Position numbers and translations under genes: made by a program
Part shown: positions 14,850 to 22,085 of the stretch, one piece after another
How the letters are laid out: each line of letters begins with the position of its first letter
Numbering within the stretch: the first letter of the stretch is position 1
DNA from: an uncultured Riemerella sp.
GTDB lineage: Bacteria > Bacteroidota > Bacteroidia > Flavobacteriales > Weeksellaceae
Length of the DNA stretch: 29,124 nt
Direction of reading: 5' to 3'
Assembly: GCA_938037185.1 (NCBI GenBank)
Contig: CALHQK010000073.1
Coordinates: 1-29,124, forward strand
The notes under the pieces: generated by a model
Told to the model about the DNA's origin: nothing
The model's database searches: none
The model's input: only the letters and a program-made list of their open reading frames with translations

Positions 14850-14857
14850 CAAATATA
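14850..14857 (-). promoter_or_regulatory. -7 promoter box for proS
   Basis: Reads TATATTTG on the minus strand, 92 nt before the proS ATG. The two divergent boxes touch end to end, so polymerase on one should exclude the other. Confidence 0.45.
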
Positions 14858-14881
14858 ACAATTAACATTAAACCATTTGGT

Positions 14882-15853
14882 ATGAAAAATAATACATTTT
14901 CTGATACAATAATCCCTTTTGTCTCCAAAACAGCCTTGGCTTTGGCAAGTGGATTGTTTTTGGTTTCTTGTGGTATCCAGTCTGGATACACAGAGACAGA
15001 TGGTATCTATTACGACCCTGCAACGGACAAAATAGAAAGAAAAATAGCATGGCAGGAGCCTAGCCGCTATAACACAGATGAAAGCGATGGTTTTGAGGAA
15101 GATAATAATCAAACAGGAATTATCGGGCAATCCCAGAAAAACCAACAGCTCCAAAACCAAAAATACAATAACAAAAACTGGGGCGGAGAAAGCCAACGAA
15201 TCTCTTCCAGCTCCGACTGGGGAACCTACACAGGAATGCAGAATAATTTCTACTATGACAATTATTCTTCTTGGGGTTATCCTTATTATAGCAGTTTTTA
15301 TTTACCATATTATTTTGGATATTATAATTCATACTTCGGTTATCCTCGCTCTTCAGGATGGGGGTTAGGTTTCTCATGGGGAATGAGTCCATGGAGTTAC
15401 AATTACAACTATTATTACAACCCTTATTGGAATTATAACTACTGGGGATACAGCCCTTATTATTATAACAATTACTATTATAATCCTTATTACTACAACC
15501 CATATTACCGTGGTTACTATGATGATTATTATTACTATCCTCGTTATTACAGAACACCTGCGAGAACTTATAAAAGAAGCAGCGACCCTGATGAAATCTA
15601 CAGAGGAAATGACAACTCCTATCGTGGCAGAACCTACACACCTAACAATGGTGGATTTAATAGAAGCAACAACCAGATGAATAGACCAAATAATGGTTTT
15701 GACAGACCTTCTGACTGGGGAAATCACAACTCTGATATAGAGCGATACCAACAGCAAAACAATACTTGGAGAGATAATTCTTCATCAAACAATGGAGGAA
15801 ATTATAACTCTAATAGTGGAAATGGTGGTTTTGGAAGAAGATCGAACTGGTAA
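14882..15853 (+). CDS. Tyrosine/asparagine-rich lipoprotein
   Basis: 323 residues. A lipoprotein signal ends at the lipobox LVSC (Cys30). A short folded-looking part (about 31-70) contains GIYYDPATDKIERK. Residues 124-223 are extreme in composition: 41 tyrosines in 100 residues, arranged as YYYN, NPYYYN and PYYRGYY runs with Trp, Gly and Asn. The tail (224-323) is Asn/Gly/Ser/Arg-rich with NRPNNGFDRPSDWG units. Lipoproteins with tyrosine-rich stretches, sometimes labelled vitellogenin-like, occur in flavobacteria without known function; I infer an outer-membrane-attached, perhaps surface-exposed or self-associating protein. The FadL-like porin gene starts 22 nt after its stop, so they form an operon. 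Long antisense open frames here are composition artefacts. Confidence 0.8.
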   Translation: MKNNTFSDTIIPFVSKTALALASGLFLVSCGIQSGYTETDGIYYDPATDKIERKIAWQEPSRYNTDESDGFEEDNNQTGIIGQSQKNQQLQNQKYNNKNWGGESQRISSSSDWGTYTGMQNNFYYDNYSSWGYPYYSSFYLPYYFGYYNSYFGYPRSSGWGLGFSWGMSPWSYNYNYYYNPYWNYNYWGYSPYYYNNYYYNPYYYNPYYRGYYDDYYYYPRYYRTPARTYKRSSDPDEIYRGNDNSYRGRTYTPNNGGFNRSNNQMNRPNNGFDRPSDWGNHNSDIERYQQQNNTWRDNSSSNNGGNYNSNSGNGGFGRRSNW

Positions 15854-15875
15854 AACTTTAAATTTATTGTAAAAA

Positions 15876-17297
15876 ATGACAAAGAAAATTTCAATATTAG
15901 CAGGTATTTCAGCAAGCGCTTTATTCTTTGCACAAGATGTTTCCATCATCAGAAATACCTCTACGATTTATGACAATATCTCTTCCCTAGGAACCGCAAG
16001 ATATAACGCAATGGCGGGTTCTATGGGAGCATTGGGAGGAGATGCCTCTGTGCTAAATACCAACCCTGCCGGTCTGGGAGTATTCATCACAGATGATGTA
16101 AGCGCCTCACTGGCTATCAATTCTAATAAATCTACGGCTAGTCTGGCAGGAAAATCTACGAGCCAAAACATAAGCAAAGCTAATTTAGGGAACACAAATG
16201 GAGTTTTATCTTTCCAAACAAACGGACAGAATGCATGGAAGTTTGTAAATGTGGGAATTAACTATGTTTCTCAAAGTCTTAATGATAAATTACAATCCCC
16301 AGGGAATTCAAATATAACATCGGCTATACATCAAGATGATGATATACTTAACCCTATTATAGATTATAACATATTCGAAGGGCATTTGTATGAAACCATA
16401 GGACATCGTTCAAAACTGAATTTAGGTATTGGTGGAAATTATGATAACAAAATCTACATAGGAGCAGCGGTGAATTTCTCTTCTGTGAATATAGAGCAGT
16501 ATGACGAAGTTAAAGTTTCCTCATTAAATACAGGAAAAGCAAAATATTTCTCGAGACAAAATACTCCTTACATAGAGGATGCTGATGGGTTTTCGCTATC
16601 TCTTGGGGTAATAGGAAAATTGAGCAACACTGTTAGATTAGGGGCTTCTATAGAGTCGCCTACTTGGTACAGCATAGATAGAGAATATAATTTTTATTCA
16701 AAAAATGGATTGATTCTCTCTCAGAATAGCTACACAGAAAATCGCACTTTCAGAACTCCGACTAAATTAACACTGAGCGGGGCTTTTATTCCTAATAAAC
16801 ATTTCGCTTTTAATGTGGATTACAGAGTGGATTTAGGTAAGCCTAATTTCGGTGGTGGTGCAGCAGATGTTCAGCTGAACAACTTCTATGAATCTACCTA
16901 CAAGGCTCAGCACGAAGTAAGAATAGGCGGTGAATACAGAATAAATTCTTTCCGAATAAGAGGAGGATATGCCTTTACAACCAGCCCATTCAAAGATCAT
17001 ACAGAAAAAATGTTTGACAATAATGCGAATGTAGTGAGTGGAAAATTGTCCAACTACATTGTAGGGAAAACACAGGTAATCTCAGGAGGGATAGGATATG
17101 ATTTCAAATTATTCTACATAGACGCTTCCTACCAGCACAGAACTCATGAACATAGCAATCCGTTCTTTGCAGGGACTTATGTCAATAGAGACAGCAACTC
17201 TAGTGTAGGCAACTACAGCATAAGTGACACCAGCATCGTTTCTAATGCAAAGAACCAGAAAGGACATCTTATCCTTACATTAGGATGGAAGTTTTAG
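15876..17297 (+). CDS. FadL/OmpP1-type outer-membrane transport protein
   Basis: 473 residues with a signal peptide (1-19, cleaved before QDVS). The N-terminal hatch segment has the family pattern SSLGTARYNAMAGSMGALGGDASVLNTNPAGLG (about 36-68), especially the NPAG motif typical of OMPP1/FadL/TodX proteins. The rest alternates amphipathic strands and ends in LILTLGWKF with a C-terminal Phe, the outer-membrane insertion signal. FadL proteins let hydrophobic molecules such as fatty acids diffuse through a lateral opening; flavobacterial homologues are sometimes labelled hemin receptors, which nothing here supports. It is co-transcribed with the tyrosine-rich lipoprotein, which suggests the two act together at the outer membrane. 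A hairpin terminator follows. Confidence 0.85.
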   Translation: MTKKISILAGISASALFFAQDVSIIRNTSTIYDNISSLGTARYNAMAGSMGALGGDASVLNTNPAGLGVFITDDVSASLAINSNKSTASLAGKSTSQNISKANLGNTNGVLSFQTNGQNAWKFVNVGINYVSQSLNDKLQSPGNSNITSAIHQDDDILNPIIDYNIFEGHLYETIGHRSKLNLGIGGNYDNKIYIGAAVNFSSVNIEQYDEVKVSSLNTGKAKYFSRQNTPYIEDADGFSLSLGVIGKLSNTVRLGASIESPTWYSIDREYNFYSKNGLILSQNSYTENRTFRTPTKLTLSGAFIPNKHFAFNVDYRVDLGKPNFGGGAADVQLNNFYESTYKAQHEVRIGGEYRINSFRIRGGYAFTTSPFKDHTEKMFDNNANVVSGKLSNYIVGKTQVISGGIGYDFKLFYIDASYQHRTHEHSNPFFAGTYVNRDSNSSVGNYSISDTSIVSNAKNQKGHLILTLGWKF

Positions 17298-17308
17298 AAT
17301 ATAAAATA

Positions 17309-17334
17309 AATAGTCTGCATTTTGGCAGGCTATT
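17309..17334 (+). terminator. Terminator of the lipoprotein-porin operon
   Basis: AATAGTCTGC pairs with GCAGGCTATT (one G-U pair) around ATTTTG, followed by ATTGTTTTTC. Confidence 0.72.
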
Positions 17335-17442
17335 ATTGTTTTTCTAATAATTATTTCTATGTTTTGAGTTTTTTGCTAATCAATAATTTATGAATTAGGA
17401 TTAAAAACTGATTTTTGAAACTCTTTTTTAATCAATAATGCT

Positions 17443-17450
17443 TACATTTG
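17443..17450 (+). promoter_or_regulatory. -7 promoter box for serS
   Basis: Reads TACATTTG (TAnnTTTG), 25 nt before the serS ATG, with TTTTTG at 17412-17417 as a possible -33 element. Confidence 0.5.
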
Positions 17451-17475
17451 TGCAAAATTTAAATTTTCTTAAAAA

Positions 17476-18744
17476 ATGTTACAAGTTAATTTTTTAAAAG
17501 AACATAGAGATAGAGTTTTAGAAGGGCTTAAAAAGAGAAATTTCAAAGATTTAGAACTGGTGGATAGTGCTATTTCGTTGGATGATGAAAGAAAAAAAGT
17601 TCAGTTTGATATGGACTCCCAGTTGGCTGAAATCAACAAAATTTCTAAGGAAATAGGGCTTTTGATGAAGGAAGGAAAAAAAGAAGAAGCAGAAAATGCA
17701 AAGCAAAAAACCGCTCAGTATAAAGAGGCGAGCAAGGAACTTCAGCAGAAACTAAACGATATAGAAGAGAAACTTACAGAAATTCTGTATCTTATCCCAA
17801 ATATTCCGCATGAATCTGTGAAAGCAGGTGTTTCTGCGGATGATAATGAAAATATTTATCAATCTCACGATGTGAAAGGTCTTGGCGAGGGCGCTATTCC
17901 TCACTGGGAATTGGCATCTAAATATAATCTTATCAACTTCGAGCTTGGTGTGAAAATCGCGGGAGCTGGTTTCCCTGTTTATTTGGGCAAGGGAGCTAAA
18001 TTACAGAGAAGTTTGGTTCAGTTTTTCTTGGACAGAAACACGGAAGCAGGATATATGGAAGTAAATCCGCCTCATGTGGTGAACGAAGCCAGCGGATATG
18101 GAACAGGGCAACTTCCTGATAAAGAGGGACAAATGTATTTCGTGAATGAGGATAATCTGTATCTGATTCCTACGGCGGAAGTTCCCGTAACCAACATTTA
18201 CAGAGATGTGATTTTAGAGGAAAAAGAACTGCCTGTTAAAAACACGGCTTTTTCTCAATGTTATAGAAGAGAAGCAGGGTCTTACGGAGCGCATGTAAGA
18301 GGGCTGAACAGGCTACACCAGTTTGAAAAAGTGGAAATTGTAAGAATAGAAAAACCAGAAAATTCTTATCAAGCCCTTGAAGAAATGGTGGAGCATGTGA
18401 AAGGACTGCTGACAGACCTAGAACTTCCGTTTAGAATTTTGAGATTGTGCGGTGGAGATATGGGCTTTACTTCTGCGCTGACTTACGATTTTGAAGTGTG
18501 GAGTGCGGCTCAGGAAAAATGGCTGGAGGTTTCTTCGGTGTCTAATTTTGAGACTTTCCAAGCCAATAGACTAAAATGCCGATACAAAGCCGATGGAAAA
18601 ACTCAACTGGTGCATACGCTGAACGGCTCTGCGATGGCTTTACCGAGAATCATGGCGGCTCTATTGGAAAACAACCAAACCGCTGACGGAATAAAAATCC
18701 CTAAGAAATTAGCAGAATACACGAAATTTGATATCATTTCATAA
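17476..18744 (+). CDS. serS: Seryl-tRNA synthetase
   Basis: 422 residues, normal for bacterial SerRS. It charges tRNA-Ser (and tRNA-Sec where present). Residues about 30-105 form the Lys/Glu-rich antiparallel coiled coil that grips the tRNA long variable arm. The class IIa core shows TAEVPVTN (233-240), motif 2 from TAFSQCYRREAGSYGAHVRGLNRLHQFEKVEI (257-288), GDMGFTSALTYDFEVWSAAQ for the serine and zinc-free site, and motif 3 as NGSAMALPRIMAALLENNQ close to the C-terminus. It is monocistronic: own promoter box, own terminator. No T-box or leader ORF was seen. Confidence 0.98.
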   Translation: MLQVNFLKEHRDRVLEGLKKRNFKDLELVDSAISLDDERKKVQFDMDSQLAEINKISKEIGLLMKEGKKEEAENAKQKTAQYKEASKELQQKLNDIEEKLTEILYLIPNIPHESVKAGVSADDNENIYQSHDVKGLGEGAIPHWELASKYNLINFELGVKIAGAGFPVYLGKGAKLQRSLVQFFLDRNTEAGYMEVNPPHVVNEASGYGTGQLPDKEGQMYFVNEDNLYLIPTAEVPVTNIYRDVILEEKELPVKNTAFSQCYRREAGSYGAHVRGLNRLHQFEKVEIVRIEKPENSYQALEEMVEHVKGLLTDLELPFRILRLCGGDMGFTSALTYDFEVWSAAQEKWLEVSSVSNFETFQANRLKCRYKADGKTQLVHTLNGSAMALPRIMAALLENNQTADGIKIPKKLAEYTKFDIIS

Positions 18745-18747
18745 ATA

Positions 18748-18775
18748 AAAAAACTCACTTTTTAGTGAGTTTTTT
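18748..18775. terminator. Terminator of serS, overlapping the permease 3' end
   Basis: AAAAAACTCACT (18748-18759) pairs perfectly with AGTGAGTTTTTT (18764-18775) around TTTT. The right arm contains the stop and last codons of the convergent permease gene (stop at 18762-18764), so the same DNA codes on one strand and terminates on the other. Confidence 0.88.
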
Positions 18776-20444
18776 GTTTATCATGAAGGTTGCTGTGTCG
18801 GTAGCCGTAAGCAAAGTAAATACAAACTCCCACAGCAGACCAAATCCCAAACCAGAACCAGTTTTCCATGCTCATTCCTGTCATGAGATAAAGGCAGGAA
18901 CTCAGCCCAAGAAGAGGAATCAGGGATAATTTTTTGACAAAGGCTAAAACAGAAAGCCCTATATTTAGCAAAATATAAATGAAAATTGCGAACCTAAATT
19001 CTCCCTCTTTTTCATCGCTGAAATCCATCAAGTTTTCAAAAAACGAAGGATACAAAAGATAAATGAAAGAAATACCTCCGATGAACAGCAGCGGGAAAAT
19101 CCATTGCCCATTGATATAAGGAAGATGAAAATGCTCTTTTATTCTCTCTTTTGGAGGAAGCAGCAAAACTCCGCCACACACCAAAACGAAGGCAAAAATA
19201 GTTCCTATACTCGTAAAATCCAGTATGAAAGATTTGTCTGTGAATAGGATAGGGATACCTACGACAAATCCTGTAATCACCGTAGCGAATGACGGTGTTC
19301 TGTTTTTCTTGTGAATTTGCTGGAATTTTTTCGGAATCAGTCCATCACGACTCATGGCATACCATATTCTCGGCTGTCCCATCTGGAAAACCAATAAAAC
19401 AGTAGTAATGGACACGATGGCAACGACTTCTATGATAAATTCCATCAGTGGAAGATTGATATTTTCAGCCTTGAATACAAAAGAAAGCGGGTCTCCGATA
19501 CCTTCGAATTTTCTATAATCCACCAGCCCTGTAAGGGTCATAGTCAGTGCGATATAAATAGCCGTGCAGAGAAATATAGAAATAATCATCCCTTTGGGTA
19601 GGTCTCTCTGTGGGTCTTTGGTCTCTTCGGAAAGCACGCTCAGCGCATCAAAACCGATATAAGCAAAGAAAACGCCGCTGATGGCAGACATTATTCCTGT
19701 GAAACCATTGGGAAGGAATGATTTTTCACCTGTTGCCGTGTCTATGGGCATCCAGTTATCCGCATTGATATAGAAAACACCAATGGCGATAACCAGCACT
19801 ATCGCAAGTAATTTGATTAAAACAAAAAGATTATTAAAATTCTTACTTTCCTTCACACCGATGTAGCAAATCCAAGTGATAAGGGCATTTATCAATAGGG
19901 CAGGGAGGTCAAAAATTACCCTCAAAGAACCCAAACGAGGAGCGTTCTCCCAAGCGGAAATCAGCTCTAAATTTTGAGAGCCGTTTTTCACTGCTTTTTC
20001 GGCCTCGGTATAGCTGCACGAGAGGTATTCAGGCATGTGTAAGCCCAAATTATCAAGCAATGAAGTGAAATAATCTGACCACGAAAAAGCCACATAAATA
20101 TTCCCAAAACTATATTCCATAATGAGCATCCAGCCGATAATCCATGCTGCCAGCTCTCCAAAAGTAGCATAGGCATAGGTGTATGCACTCCCAGCCGTAG
20201 GAATTCTACTGGCAAACTCCGCATAGCAGAGAGCCGTAAAACAGCACGAAACGCCACAAATGATATACAATAAAATAACCCCAGGGCCGCCTTTATAGAT
20301 GGCTTCCCCCAGACTGCTGAAACTCCCAGCACCGATGATGGCCGCTATTCCAAAAAACACGATATCCCTTGTTGTTAGGACTCTTACAAGGTAATTAGAG
20401 TTTTGGTTATCGGAATAATTTTTCTTTTTAAAAAGCTGTTTCAT
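18762..20444 (-). CDS. APC-superfamily amino-acid permease (CAT-like)
   Basis: 560 residues from the ATG at 20444. The frame is open 33 codons further (to 20543), but that part is unlike the family and contains the likely promoter box (20471-20478). About 12-14 membrane segments are visible. TM1 carries the broken helix FFGIAAIIGAGSFSSLGEA with the GAG substrate-contact motif, followed by PGVILLYIICGVSCCFTALCYAEFASRIPTAGSAYTY, a hallmark of APC transporters, and GFDALSVLSEETKDPQRDLPKG, the CAT/APC signature near TM8. Family members import amino acids, often cationic ones, driven by proton motive force or exchange. Substrate cannot be fixed. The gene is alone; its last codons lie in the serS terminator. 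Confidence 0.9.
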   Translation of the reverse strand: MKQLFKKKNYSDNQNSNYLVRVLTTRDIVFFGIAAIIGAGSFSSLGEAIYKGGPGVILLYIICGVSCCFTALCYAEFASRIPTAGSAYTYAYATFGELAAWIIGWMLIMEYSFGNIYVAFSWSDYFTSLLDNLGLHMPEYLSCSYTEAEKAVKNGSQNLELISAWENAPRLGSLRVIFDLPALLINALITWICYIGVKESKNFNNLFVLIKLLAIVLVIAIGVFYINADNWMPIDTATGEKSFLPNGFTGIMSAISGVFFAYIGFDALSVLSEETKDPQRDLPKGMIISIFLCTAIYIALTMTLTGLVDYRKFEGIGDPLSFVFKAENINLPLMEFIIEVVAIVSITTVLLVFQMGQPRIWYAMSRDGLIPKKFQQIHKKNRTPSFATVITGFVVGIPILFTDKSFILDFTSIGTIFAFVLVCGGVLLLPPKERIKEHFHLPYINGQWIFPLLFIGGISFIYLLYPSFFENLMDFSDEKEGEFRFAIFIYILLNIGLSVLAFVKKLSLIPLLGLSSCLYLMTGMSMENWFWFGIWSAVGVCIYFAYGYRHSNLHDKQKTH

Positions 20445-20470
20445 TAGCAAAATTCCGTTGAAAATGGGAG

Positions 20471-20478
20471 CAAAATTA
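20471..20478 (-). promoter_or_regulatory. -7 promoter box for the permease
   Basis: Reads TAATTTTG on the minus strand, 26 nt before the ATG at 20444. It falls inside the alternative N-terminal extension and so argues against it. Confidence 0.45.
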
Positions 20479-20646
20479 CAGAAAATAATAATAAAAACAC
20501 TAAATTTATGCGAGTGGGAGGAGGAACAGGTTTTTATTGACATAGGAGTTTATTATTGAACAAACTTATTTGATTGCTACAAAAGCGGAGGATTTAAGTA
20601 TCCATATTGTTTTAGGGTAAAAGTTCCTGTTCTATCTTGTAAAGAA

Positions 20647-20684
20647 ATAAGTCCGTGTTAAACAATAATTTAACACGGACTTAT
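20647..20684. terminator. Terminator of the DUF421 gene
   Basis: A 16-bp perfect stem (20647-20662 with 20669-20684, core AAGTCCGTGTTAAA) closes a CAATAA loop, 17 nt beyond the stop of the minus-strand DUF421 gene. Confidence 0.82.
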
Positions 20685-20701
20685 ATTTATTTTTTTAAGG
20701 C

Positions 20702-21412
20702 TTATACCTGAGTATTATCAGGTTCAATCTCGTGAGCCTCAACTTCTATTACTCCACGCTTAACCTTGCCTTCATAAGTGACAAAATAAATGCCCTTATT
20801 CGGTGTCCATTCCATACAGAAAAGCTCCGATGGACTGTTAAAGCCATTTTGCTTGATGTGATACAAAGCCCATTCCTTTGATTTTTCACTCCCTGCAAGA
20901 CCACTCTCTACAAATTCTCCATTGTTTACAATTAAAAAAGAATCTGCCGTTTTTCCTGTAGGAAGAACTGTAACAGCACCATTCGTTTCGAATAATACAT
21001 CTTCAACATCAAACATTGAGAAAATACCCTTTTGTCTTAGCAACATACGAAATTGTTCCATCTCGAGGCTATTTCTTTTGAAGTTTCCAAAGTTTATAAT
21101 TCCTTTTTTAACAAGGAAGTCACTCTTTCCCTTAATAAGATGTCTCATATATGCAGAACGCATCGCAAAACGAACGAGCATATTGAAGCCAGTCCACACA
21201 ATCAAGGCAAATATAATATGCAACATTGACATATCTGGATTATACAATACACCACCGACTAATGCACCAATAACAAAAGCACTTACAGTGTCAAGCGGGG
21301 TTATTTGTGCCATCTGTGCTTTACCTGTGATTCGCAGAAAAGCCAAAATTCCTATCATACCCGTAACTAGTTTTAGAGTGATACTTATATAGGGCTGTAA
21401 TAATTCTATCAT
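20702..21412 (-). CDS. DUF421/YetF-family membrane protein
   Basis: 236 residues. Three N-terminal membrane helices (about 8-28, 38-58 and 62-82) contain the family pattern RITGKAQMAQITPLDTVSAFVIGALVGGVLYNPD. A cytosolic YetF-like domain (about 95-190) follows with LVKKGIINFGNFKRNSLEMEQFRMLLRQKGIFSMFDVEDVLFETNGAVTVLP, matching DUF421. The C-terminal extension from about 165 (KEWALYHIKQNGFNSPSELFCMEWTPNKGIYFVTYEGKV) is common in some Bacteroidetes copies. B. subtilis relatives take part in spore-lipid or envelope processes, but no molecular function is established. It stands alone: promoter-like TAATTTCG upstream, strong hairpin downstream. Confidence 0.88.
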   Translation of the reverse strand: MIELLQPYISITLKLVTGMIGILAFLRITGKAQMAQITPLDTVSAFVIGALVGGVLYNPDMSMLHIIFALIVWTGFNMLVRFAMRSAYMRHLIKGKSDFLVKKGIINFGNFKRNSLEMEQFRMLLRQKGIFSMFDVEDVLFETNGAVTVLPTGKTADSFLIVNNGEFVESGLAGSEKSKEWALYHIKQNGFNSPSELFCMEWTPNKGIYFVTYEGKVKRGVIEVEAHEIEPDNTQV

Positions 21413-21436
21413 AATACTTTACTTTTAATAATGTCG

Positions 21437-21444
21437 CGAAATTA
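21437..21444 (-). promoter_or_regulatory. Promoter-like box TAATTTCG for the DUF421 gene
   Basis: The minus strand reads TAATTTCGCGAC, one base off the TAnnTTTG consensus, 24 nt before the ATG. The same 12-mer lies upstream of the DUF2723 gene. Confidence 0.35.
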
Positions 21445-21592
21445 CAATTATTTCTTATTTCAGCAATAAACTTTTGTGGAAAATACAACATCAGATTATA
21501 ATATTTAGTCCCTTCTGCGGTCACAAATAACCAAATCCAAACGCTCCTAAAAATATTTTAAACAACAAAAAACAAAGTTTTAAACAAAGAAG

Positions 21593-21635
21593 AAAACCAT
21601 CTATCGGAATTTTTATTTTTCCGATAGATGGTTTT
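21593..21635. terminator. Terminator of the DUF2723-DUF1573 unit
   Basis: AAAACCATCTATCGGAA (21593-21609) pairs perfectly with 21619-21635 around a 9-nt T-rich loop, just past the DUF1573 stop. The interval from here up to the DUF421 start (21413-21592) shows no gene. Confidence 0.83.
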
Positions 21636-21657
21636 TAACAATTATGAGAAATTAGGT

Positions 21658-22020
21658 TTATTTTACATTTCCTTTTATATAGATGGTTGTTCTTCCTTTT
21701 TTAGGGTCATTGGAATAAACTTCTATGCCTCTATGGAAAGCCCCTTTTATGCTGGTGTCATAGCCCACTTCTATGGTTCCTGTTTTTCCTGGCTGTATAG
21801 GTGTTTTGTCCCATTTTGGGACTGTGCATCCGCAGCTTGGTTTTACATTTGATAAAATTAAAGGTTTGTCACCAGTATTTTTGAAAGTAAAAGTGCGGTA
21901 TCCATTAGAATTGGCTTCTATTGAGCCATATTCTATTGTAGTTTTTTCAAAAGAAATAGTCTGTGCAGACATAAATCCTCCTATACCGAAAAGGAATAAT
22001 CCTCCAATTAATTTTTTCAT
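21658..22020 (-). CDS. Exported DUF1573 (ASH-like) protein
   Basis: 120 residues with a signal peptide (1-19, ending FMSA-QT). The mature protein is one immunoglobulin-like DUF1573 domain: FEKTTIEYGSIEANSNGYRTFTFKNTGDKPLILSNVKPSCGCTVPKWDKTPIQPGKTGTIEV with the diagnostic SCGCT cysteine pair (about residues 64-66) and the ending YSNDPKKGRTTIYIKGNV. The family is abundant in Bacteroidetes and related to ASH/MSP-like folds; its role is not known beyond probable periplasmic or outer-membrane binding. It starts 65 nt after the DUF2723 gene stop on the same strand and may share its transcript; a terminator follows. Confidence 0.88.
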   Translation of the reverse strand: MKKLIGGLFLFGIGGFMSAQTISFEKTTIEYGSIEANSNGYRTFTFKNTGDKPLILSNVKPSCGCTVPKWDKTPIQPGKTGTIEVGYDTSIKGAFHRGIEVYSNDPKKGRTTIYIKGNVK

Positions 22021-22085
22021 AAAATTTTACTTTTTTTAATTAAATACTAAATTTACTAACAAATATTGAGCCAATATTTTGGATG

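Noticed and set aside
15120..15757. Long antisense ORFs across the lipoprotein gene, one rich in Ile/Val and looking like membrane segments
   Set aside because: They are the complement of TAT/AAT-rich tyrosine and asparagine codons; the composition explains both the open frames and the apparent hydrophobicity.
15876..17297. Hemin receptor label for the FadL-like porin
   Set aside because: The label is used for flavobacterial homologues, but the sequence shows only FadL/OmpP1 features, no TonB box and no haem-binding motif.
20445..20543. 33-residue N-terminal extension of the amino-acid permease
   Set aside because: The extra residues do not resemble family members and the likely promoter box of the gene lies inside them.
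20700..20730. tRNA-like TTCAA/T-loop string
   Set aside because: It lies in the DUF421 coding sequence and has no surrounding cloverleaf; no tRNA was found anywhere in the window.
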